A stretch of DNA of 9,220 nt, from contig JAEZEM010000074.1 in NCBI GenBank assembly GCA_023417745.1, positions 1 through 9,220 of the forward strand. The letters run 5' to 3'. The notes below the pieces were generated by a model, which saw only the letters and a list, made by a program, of their open reading frames with translations, was not told where the DNA came from and did no database searches. Position 1 is the stretch's first letter, and each line of letters starts with the position of its first letter. This document shows positions 1 through 4,993 of the stretch, in pieces. Source of the DNA: Pseudomonadota bacterium (lineage in GTDB: Bacteria > Desulfobacterota > Desulfovibrionia > Desulfovibrionales > Desulfovibrionaceae). Position numbers and translations under genes: made by a program.

Positions 1-504
1 CTGGTCGAGCAGCAAATCCTTGACGTGGACGGCCGATTCGCTACAACCCCGGCCGCGACGCCGCTTGGCCGGCGTCTGGCCGCCCGGGTCGGACGCGCCC
101 ACGGCGAACCGTATTTCGAAACCGCCGGCTGCCGGCTGCCGGCCGGCGACGTCGAAGAACTGCTCAAGGTCAAGGCGGCCTGCAATCTGGCCGTTTCGGC
201 GCTTTTGGCCGCTGGCGGCCTGGCCACGGCCGATCTGGCCTCGGTTCATCTGGCCGGAGCGTTCGGCGCGGCCGTGTCGCCGACCGACCTCGAAACCCTT
301 GGTTTTTTACCGCCCGGATTGGCCGGGCGCGCCCATGCGGCCGGCAACCTGTCCCTGGCCGGGGCGACGCTGTTTCTGACCGATGCCCAAAGCCGCCTCC
401 AGGCGGCCGAACTCGTCGCCCGCACCAAACTCGTTCCCCTGGTCGACGCCGCCGATTCCGACGCGGCCTTCATCCAAAGGATGGTTTTTTCCTATGTCCC
501 TTGA
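1..504 (+). CDS. RACo/RamA-like ASKHA-domain protein, C-terminal part (5' end outside window)
   Basis: The frame is open from the first base, so the gene starts upstream; 167 residues are visible, ending at TGA 502-504. The visible part resembles the C-terminal end of the DUF4445 / RACo family. These are ASKHA-fold ATP-dependent proteins, often with an N-terminal 2Fe-2S ferredoxin domain, that reductively reactivate corrinoid proteins of methyltransferase systems. The supporting pattern is an alanine-rich helix (about bases 154-225, VKAACNLAVSALL), then HLAGAFGAAVSP (bases 247-282), then LGFLPP, then GNLSLAGA. This corresponds to the family's K-A-A-I...AGgFGn...iGLlP...GNaalaGA arrangement. 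The final GN-x-x-LAGA turn is kept, but with LS where AA is more usual. The catalytic and ferredoxin parts are not in the window, so the substrate cannot be named. The gene overlaps the next one by 11 bases, which suggests translational coupling. The family call is fairly secure; a role in corrinoid activation is inferred. Confidence 0.7.
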   Translation: MVEQQILDVDGRFATTPAATPLGRRLAARVGRAHGEPYFETAGCRLPAGDVEELLKVKAACNLAVSALLAAGGLATADLASVHLAGAFGAAVSPTDLETLGFLPPGLAGRAHAAGNLSLAGATLFLTDAQSRLQAAELVARTKLVPLVDAADSDAAFIQRMVFSYVP

Positions 505-1966
505 CGCCGCCGTCGTGCCGGCCCGTCCCGGCGCGAAGCGCCTGCTTGCGCCCCTGGCCCCGGACGTCCGCGCCCGGCTCGAAGCCTATCCCGAACTGTT
601 GCGAAAAGCCTTGCCCCTGCGCCCTGGCCTGGTGCGCGAACTGCCCAAGGTGGTGCGCGAGCTGTCCCTGTCGCTGACCGCCGAGCGCGAAGGCGGCCCC
701 CGACCGGGCTACCTGAGCGACCCGAAGGTGCTGTCGGCCTATCTCTGGTATTACCTGCCCTGGAACCTCGTGCGCCTGTCGCGCCTGCTGCCCGGTCTCG
801 ACCTCGACATTCCCGACGGCGGGGGGGTCTGCGACCTTGGCAGCGGCCCCCTGACGTTCATCCAGGCCCTGTGGCTGTCCCGGCCCGATCTGCGAAAGCG
901 GCGGCTGCGCATCACCTGCGTGGACCGTTCCAAACGGGCCCTGGAACTGGGATTGGCGCTTTTCACCGAGCTGGCCGGCTTTGATCCCACCCACCCGGAC
1001 GCGCCCTGGCGCATCCGCGTCACCCGGGGCGAATACTGGCAAGGGCTGACCGACGGGGCCGATCTCGTGGCCATGGTCAACGTGGCCAACGAACTGGCCG
1101 GCAAGGTCCGCGAGCCGCTGGACGAGCGCATGGAGCGGGTGGCCGCCCAGCTTTCCGAAAGCCTCGTGCCCGGCGGCCGGGTGCTGGTGGTCGAACCCGG
1201 CACGCGCCTGGGCTGGCGCTGCCTGCTGGGGATGCGCCAGGCCTTTGTCGAGATGGACATGGATATTGCTGCCCCCTGTCCCCACCGCGAGGAGTGCGTG
1301 CTCCTGGCCGGGCGCACCCGGGCCTGGTGCCATTTCACCATGCCGCCGGCCGGCGCGCCCCGCTGGCTGACCGCTTTTTCCGAGCGGGCCGGCCTTGGCA
1401 AGGAGCGCCTGAGCCTGTCCTTTCTGCTGGCCCGCAAGGCCCGGCCCGCGCCCATCGGCGGGGCGCGCATCGTGTCCGGGGCCTTTTCGTTGGCCGACGT
1501 GCCGGGCAGCGCGGTCTACGGCTGCTCGGCTGCCGGGCTGCTCGTGCTGTGCTCCCCGGACCGCCGTCCGCCCGCCCCGGGCGACCTGCTGGCCGTGGAA
1601 GTGCCGGCCGGCGCGCCGCTGGACCCCAAAAGCGGCGCGCCGCGCGTCATGCTCGCCCCGGACCCGTCCGGCGAACGGTCGGCGGAGCCAAGGGCCGCGG
1701 CGCGGAGCGAGCACGCCCAAGCCCGTAAGCCTGCTCCCAGCCAGGACCGGCGCTCCGGTTCAGCCCAAGGCGGGGCCGGTTCCCGGGAGGAAAAGGGCGG
1801 CAAGCGACGTCCCCGGCCAGGCGGCGCTCCCGGGGCTTCCGGTCAGACCGGCGCGTCTGGCCCGTCGCGCCAGTCGCCGGGGGGAAAGTCGCCCCGTCCG
1901 GCTTCCAAGGGCCGCTCCTCGGGACCGGGCAAACCGAGCCGGCCGCCTCGCTCGCGCCGGGACTAA
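494..1966 (+). CDS. Rsm22-family methyltransferase-like protein with cysteine cluster motif and basic C-terminal tail
   Basis: A 490-residue protein, start chosen at ATG 494, which overlaps the upstream stop by 11 bases; AAAGGA at 476-481 lies 12 bases before it. An in-frame ATG at 383 would sit deep inside the upstream gene. Residues 112-120 (VCDLGSGPL) form the SAM-binding motif I of a Rossmann methyltransferase, with L where the family usually has G. MVNVANEL and GGRVLVVEPGT follow. The Rsm22 signature APCPHREEC (C262, C268) continues to WCHF (C279), and a fourth cysteine, C344, lies in YGCSAAG. In the mitochondrial relative METTL17/Rsm22 the equivalent cysteines bind a 4Fe-4S cluster and the protein acts in small-subunit ribosome assembly. 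A similar ribosome role here is inference, and catalytic activity is uncertain. Residues from about 394 to the end are a disordered-looking tail rich in R, K, G, S, P and A, probably RNA-binding and not typical of the family core. Confidence 0.8.
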   Translation: MSLDAAVVPARPGAKRLLAPLAPDVRARLEAYPELLRKALPLRPGLVRELPKVVRELSLSLTAEREGGPRPGYLSDPKVLSAYLWYYLPWNLVRLSRLLPGLDLDIPDGGGVCDLGSGPLTFIQALWLSRPDLRKRRLRITCVDRSKRALELGLALFTELAGFDPTHPDAPWRIRVTRGEYWQGLTDGADLVAMVNVANELAGKVREPLDERMERVAAQLSESLVPGGRVLVVEPGTRLGWRCLLGMRQAFVEMDMDIAAPCPHREECVLLAGRTRAWCHFTMPPAGAPRWLTAFSERAGLGKERLSLSFLLARKARPAPIGGARIVSGAFSLADVPGSAVYGCSAAGLLVLCSPDRRPPAPGDLLAVEVPAGAPLDPKSGAPRVMLAPDPSGERSAEPRAAARSEHAQARKPAPSQDRRSGSAQGGAGSREEKGGKRRPRPGGAPGASGQTGASGPSRQSPGGKSPRPASKGRSSGPGKPSRPPRSRRD

Positions 1967-1997
1967 AGGCCGCGACGGTTGTTGTCCAAGGCCGCGA
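1966..1997. repeat. 10-bp direct repeat between the Rsm22 gene and rfbC
   Basis: AAGGCCGCGA occurs at 1966-1975, starting inside the stop codon of the upstream gene, and again at 1988-1997, 22 bases later. The 101-base gap (1967-2067) otherwise holds no convincing terminator hairpin and no good -35/-10 pair. The spacing is close to two helical turns, so an operator is possible, but GC-rich repeats of this size can arise by chance. Confidence 0.3.
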
Positions 1998-2053
1998 AAT
2001 ACGTTAGAAGCGCCCATTCATTCCGCACGGCCGAGTATGTCGGCAAGCGTAGC

Positions 2054-2062
2054 AAAGGAGGT
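2054..2062 (+). promoter_or_regulatory. Strong ribosome binding site fixing the GTG start of rfbC
   Basis: AAAGGAGGT is a near-perfect Shine-Dalgarno sequence ending 5 bases before GTG 2068. It decides in favour of this GTG over the in-frame GTG at 2074. Confidence 0.8.
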
Positions 2063-2067
2063 CCCGC

Positions 2068-2625
2068 GTGGAGGTGTCGCCAACCGGCATCCCGGGGCTT
2101 GTCGTGATCAAACCGAAAGTGTTCGGCGATCACCGGGGTTTTTTTCTGGAGACGTACAGCCGGGAGGCTTACGCCAAGGTCGGCCTCAATTATGATTTCG
2201 TGCAGGACAACCACGCCCGTTCCGGCCCCAAGGGCGTGCTGCGTGGCCTGCATTTCCAACTGCCGCCAGCCACCCAGGCCAAGCTCGTCTGGGTGACCCG
2301 GGGGGCGGTCTACGATGTCGTGGTCGATTTGCGGGTGGGGTCGCCCACCTACAAAAAATGGTACGGCATTGAGCTTTCCGCCGACAATTTCCTGCGGTTC
2401 ATGGTGCCCCGGGGCTTTGCCCACGGCTATGTGACCCTGACCGAGGACGCCGAATTCATGTACAAAGTCGATGCTCCTTACGCGCCCAATCTGGACGCCG
2501 GCATTGCCTGGGACGATCCGGACATTGGCATCGCCTGGCCGGTCGCCGAGCCGGTGCTGTCCGAGAAGGACGCGGTCCAGCCGCGTCTGGCCGCCGTGGG
2601 TTCGCCGTTCGTCTATGAGCCCTAG
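2068..2625 (+). CDS. rfbC: dTDP-4-dehydrorhamnose 3,5-epimerase
   Basis: A 185-residue cytoplasmic cupin enzyme of the usual RmlC length. It epimerises C3 and C5 of dTDP-4-keto-6-deoxyglucose, the third step to dTDP-L-rhamnose, a precursor of O-antigen and other surface glycans. Visible signatures are the N-terminal PKVFGDHRGFFLETY (residues 16-30), RGLHFQ with the expected catalytic base H62, the cupin core RGAVYDVVVDLRVGSPT (78-94), VPRGFAHGY (113-121), the expected catalytic tyrosine Y132 in EFMYKVD, and the C-terminal WDDPDIGIAWP. The start is GTG with a strong Shine-Dalgarno site. The other rhamnose genes (rfbA, rfbB, rfbD) are not in the window, so the pathway must be completed elsewhere. 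manC follows 117 bases downstream. Related epimerases acting on other dTDP-sugars look similar, so the exact product is likely but not certain. Confidence 0.93.
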   Translation: MEVSPTGIPGLVVIKPKVFGDHRGFFLETYSREAYAKVGLNYDFVQDNHARSGPKGVLRGLHFQLPPATQAKLVWVTRGAVYDVVVDLRVGSPTYKKWYGIELSADNFLRFMVPRGFAHGYVTLTEDAEFMYKVDAPYAPNLDAGIAWDDPDIGIAWPVAEPVLSEKDAVQPRLAAVGSPFVYEP

Positions 2626-2742
2626 GGGTCCCTTGGAACCACGACTTTTGTCGAAAGAACACTAAATTACGGGCCTTGTCGTCACTTCCTTCCCCCGGTC
2701 GTTTAATGGCGTGACGCAACACGAACTGGAGAATCTGCGGCT

Positions 2743-4176
2743 ATGAGCAATTCCGATGTCGGGACATCCCCTGGCGGACGTTACGCCCTGATCCTGGCCG
2801 GCGGCTCGGGCACCCGGCTGTGGCCCCTTTCCCGGACGCTTCTGCCCAAGCAGTTGCTGGCTCTGGGCGGAGAGGCGACCTTGCTCCAGTCCACGGTCGA
2901 GCGCGTGGCCAAGGCCTTTGCGCCGTCGGGCATCGCGGTAGTGACCAACGAAGAGCACGTTTTTGAGGTGCGCGCCCAGTTGCGCGGCCAGCTTCCGGAC
3001 GTGGACAGCGCCGTGTTGGCCGAACCCGTGGGGCGCAACACCCTGCCGGCCATCCTGCTCGGTTTGGCCCCCATCATGACCGCCGATCCCCAGGCGGTGG
3101 TCGGCGTGTTTCCGGCCGACCACCGCATCGACGACGTCGCCTCCTGGGTCCGGGCCATGGACCGGGCGGCCGAACTGGCTAAGGACGGTTGGTTCGTCAC
3201 CTTCGGCATCCCGCCCAAGGCCCCGGAGACGGGCTACGGCTACATCCACCGGGGAGAGGCCCTGGGCGAGGGCGGCTATGCCGTCTTGGGATTCACCGAA
3301 AAGCCCGACCGGGAGACCGCCGAACAGCTTCTGGCCAGCGGCGAATATTCCTGGAACAGCGGCATGTTCGTGTTTCGGGCCGACGTTTTCCTGGATGCCG
3401 TGGCAACCCATGCCCCTATTCTTTTCGACTGGTGGCGCACGCGGGAAGAACGTCCCCTGGCCGCCGGCTACGCCGCTATTCCCGACGTGTCCGTGGACTA
3501 TGGCGTGGTGGAAAAGCTCGACCGCATCGCCATGGTGGAGGCGGGCTTCGACTGGGACGACCTGGGGAGCTGGGAAGCGCTGTATCGGCTTGGCCGGCGC
3601 GACGCCAGCGGCTGCGTGATCCAGGGCGACGTGCTGGCCCTGGATTGTTCGAACTCGCTCTTTTTTTCACAAGGTGGAGCCCTGGCCGTGGCCGGGGTCA
3701 AGGACCTCATCGTCATCCAGACCAAGGACGCCACCCTGGTGTGTCCGGTGTCCGAGGCCCAGCGGGTCAAGGACGTGGTGGGGGCGCTCAAAAAGCAGGG
3801 CAGCAAGCTCGTCGAGGCCCATGTGACGGTGCGTCGGCCCTGGGGCAGCTACACGGTGCTGGAAGAGGGGCCCAATTTCAAGATCAAGCGCATCGAGGTG
3901 CTGCCCGGGGCGCGGCTGTCGCTCCAGATGCACCACCACCGGGCCGAACACTGGGTGGTGGTTTCGGGCACGGCCCTGGTCCAGGTGGGCGAACGGGAAA
4001 TTTTACTCACGGATAATCAGTCCGTGGACATTCCCAAGACCAGTCTGCACCGGCTTTCCAACCCGGGAAAGGTGCCGGTCGAGATCATAGAAATTCAGTC
4101 CGGTCCGTATCTTGAAGAAGACGACATCGTGCGCTTCGACGACATCTACGGCCGCGAGGGCAAAAGCCCCAAATAG
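2743..4176 (+). CDS. manC: Bifunctional mannose-1-phosphate guanylyltransferase / mannose-6-phosphate isomerase
   Basis: A 477-residue cytoplasmic enzyme, typical length for the type II (two-domain) family. The N-terminal nucleotidyltransferase domain (about residues 14-300) makes GDP-mannose from mannose-1-phosphate and GTP. It shows the signature ILAGGSGTRLWPLSR with PKQLL (17-39), EPVGRNT (94-100), FPADH (123-127), PETGYGYI (161-168), FTEKP (184-188), WNSGMF (204-209) and DWDDLGSW (270-277). The C-terminal cupin (about 363-470) is the phosphomannose isomerase part, with RPWGSY (365-370) and the metal-binding QMHHHRAEHW (395-404). GDP-mannose feeds surface polysaccharide synthesis and GDP-sugar conversions. 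GGAG at 2728-2731 lies 11 bases before the ATG. The 117-base gap after rfbC has only a 4-bp hairpin (CGAC-TTTT-GTCG, 2642-2653) and no clear promoter. The two genes could share a transcript or be separate. I recall a homologue beside the qrc genes in D. vulgaris; this was not checked. Confidence 0.95.
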   Translation: MSNSDVGTSPGGRYALILAGGSGTRLWPLSRTLLPKQLLALGGEATLLQSTVERVAKAFAPSGIAVVTNEEHVFEVRAQLRGQLPDVDSAVLAEPVGRNTLPAILLGLAPIMTADPQAVVGVFPADHRIDDVASWVRAMDRAAELAKDGWFVTFGIPPKAPETGYGYIHRGEALGEGGYAVLGFTEKPDRETAEQLLASGEYSWNSGMFVFRADVFLDAVATHAPILFDWWRTREERPLAAGYAAIPDVSVDYGVVEKLDRIAMVEAGFDWDDLGSWEALYRLGRRDASGCVIQGDVLALDCSNSLFFSQGGALAVAGVKDLIVIQTKDATLVCPVSEAQRVKDVVGALKKQGSKLVEAHVTVRRPWGSYTVLEEGPNFKIKRIEVLPGARLSLQMHHHRAEHWVVVSGTALVQVGEREILLTDNQSVDIPKTSLHRLSNPGKVPVEIIEIQSGPYLEEDDIVRFDDIYGREGKSPK

Positions 4177-4219
4177 AGTCAGCAAAAGGCCGGGGATTCG
4201 TGAATTTTTTCATTAGACC

Positions 4220-4249
4220 TTGACACGGAAGAACCAGGCTGGGTAAAAA
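4220..4249 (+). promoter_or_regulatory. Candidate sigma70-type promoter for the qrc operon
   Basis: A perfect TTGACA at 4220-4225 is followed after 18 bases by TAAAAA at 4244-4249, a 4/6 match to the -10 consensus. It lies in the only large non-coding gap before qrcA (4177-4413). Transcription would begin near 4256, giving a leader of about 160 bases. A run of six T at 4205-4210 lies just upstream but has no stable stem before it, so I do not call a manC terminator. Confidence 0.45.
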
Positions 4250-4269
4250 GCGCGGTGCGACAATCCGTG

Positions 4270-4396
4270 CCGAGGTGAGGGGACAAATCCTCGGAGGGGT
4301 TCGTGACGTGGCGACACGTCTTTCTTTCATCCGCCTTTCCCCGCGGGGGGGAAGGGGCCGTTGGGCGTCTTTGCGCGCGACGGACAACCAGCAAAG
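4270..4396 (+). repeat. Structured qrcA leader with four inverted repeats
   Basis: Four inverted repeats lie in order. IR1 is CCGAGG 4270-4275 with CCTCGG 4289-4294. IR2 is GACGTG 4305-4310 with CACGTC 4315-4320, closed by GCGA. IR3 is CCTTTCCCC 4334-4342 with GGGGAAGGG 4348-4356, one T-G wobble and a 5-base loop. IR4 is CTTTGC 4369-4374 with GCAAAG 4391-4396. All fall between the candidate promoter and the qrcA start, so they would be in the mRNA leader. I do not recognise a known riboswitch class. Confidence 0.5.
4305..4328 (+). terminator. Terminator/attenuator-like hairpin in the qrcA leader
   Basis: A perfect 6-bp stem (GACGTG / CACGTC) is closed by a GNRA-type tetraloop GCGA and followed directly by TTTCTTTC (4321-4328). 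This has the form of a short intrinsic terminator. The stem is short and the T run is interrupted, so it would be weak. It could act as an attenuator of qrc transcription, end upstream read-through, or be only a leader hairpin. Confidence 0.3.
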
Positions 4397-4413
4397 GCAT
4401 GGGCAGGGGACGT

Positions 4414-4983
4414 ATGGAGGAGAAAAGATCGAATTCGGCCGGCGGTGTGGGCGGCATGGCGCTTTTTGCCCTGATCGGCTTCGTCGGCGCCCTGGTGGTG
4501 GGGTGGGGCATCTTCCCGAAGATGCTGTACAGCCAAAAGACGCAACCTATTCGTTTCAGTCACACGGTCCATTCCCAGCTTGGCATTGAGTGCGAGCAGT
4601 GCCACCATCTGGGGCCTGACGGCCGCTTCGCCGGCCTGCCTTCCACCGAGTCCTGCGCCGAATGCCATGGCGAAGAGACCGGCGATACCTCTGCCAACGG
4701 CAAGGAAATCGACAAGTTCGTCAAGGACTACGTCAAGACCGGCAGGCAGGTGCCCTGGCTTGTGTACCAGTACCAGCCCGACAACGTGTTCTTCTCCCAC
4801 GCCGCCCACAAGGGATTCGAGTGCACCAAGTGCCACCTCGACGTGGCCAAGACGGACACTCCCCCGCCGTACTACGAGAACCGTCTGAGCGGTTACAGCA
4901 AGGACACCATGAAAATGTGGGAATGCGAACGCTGCCACGCTTCCATGGGCACCAGCAACGCCTGCTTCGTCTGTCATAAATAA
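4414..4983 (+). CDS. qrcA: Qrc menaquinone reductase, multiheme cytochrome c subunit QrcA
   Basis: A 189-residue periplasmic cytochrome held by an N-terminal membrane anchor. It takes electrons from the tetraheme type I cytochrome c3 pool and passes them into Qrc. A short charged start (MEEKRS) leads into one hydrophobic segment (about residues 11-34). The rest carries five CxxCH heme-c motifs at C60-H64, C81-H85, C137-H141, C171-H175 and C184-H188. FSHxxH segments before the first and third motifs are likely distal axial ligands. There are ten cysteines in all, each in a CxxCH, so only five covalent hemes can be accounted for. The last motif is one residue from the C terminus. ATG 4414 is preceded by AGGGGA. 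In-frame ATG 4399 and GTG 4303 are alternatives, the latter with GGAGGGG upstream, but the GTG extension would be arginine-rich and encoded by leader hairpins. qrcB starts 10 bases after the stop. Confidence 0.9.
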   Translation: MEEKRSNSAGGVGGMALFALIGFVGALVVGWGIFPKMLYSQKTQPIRFSHTVHSQLGIECEQCHHLGPDGRFAGLPSTESCAECHGEETGDTSANGKEIDKFVKDYVKTGRQVPWLVYQYQPDNVFFSHAAHKGFECTKCHLDVAKTDTPPPYYENRLSGYSKDTMKMWECERCHASMGTSNACFVCHK

Positions 4984-4993
4984 GGGGGGAGAA

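Noticed and set aside
470..1720. A 416-codon minus-strand open frame opposite the Rsm22 gene
   Set aside because: It is a GC-bias shadow of a gene with clear family motifs; its translation is rich in G, Q, H and R without recognisable features.
2676..2707. Possible promoter before manC: TTGTCG 2676-2681 and TTTAAT 2702-2707
   Set aside because: The spacing of 20 bases is too long for a normal sigma70 promoter, and the -35 match is poor.
2707..2720. Possible sigma54 site TGGCGTGACGCAAC before manC
   Set aside because: The GG and GC elements are not at the required spacing and the TTGC half is missing.
4177..4212. Possible intrinsic terminator after manC, with a T6 run at 4205-4210
   Set aside because: The only local pairing (ATTC/GAAT) leaves a 2-base loop and no GC-rich stem, so the run of T lacks a terminator hairpin.
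4275..4589. A 104-codon + strand open frame in the qrcA leader and gene start
   Set aside because: It is out of frame with qrcA, overlaps its anchor and first heme region, and its peptide comes from hairpin and arginine-rich GC sequence.
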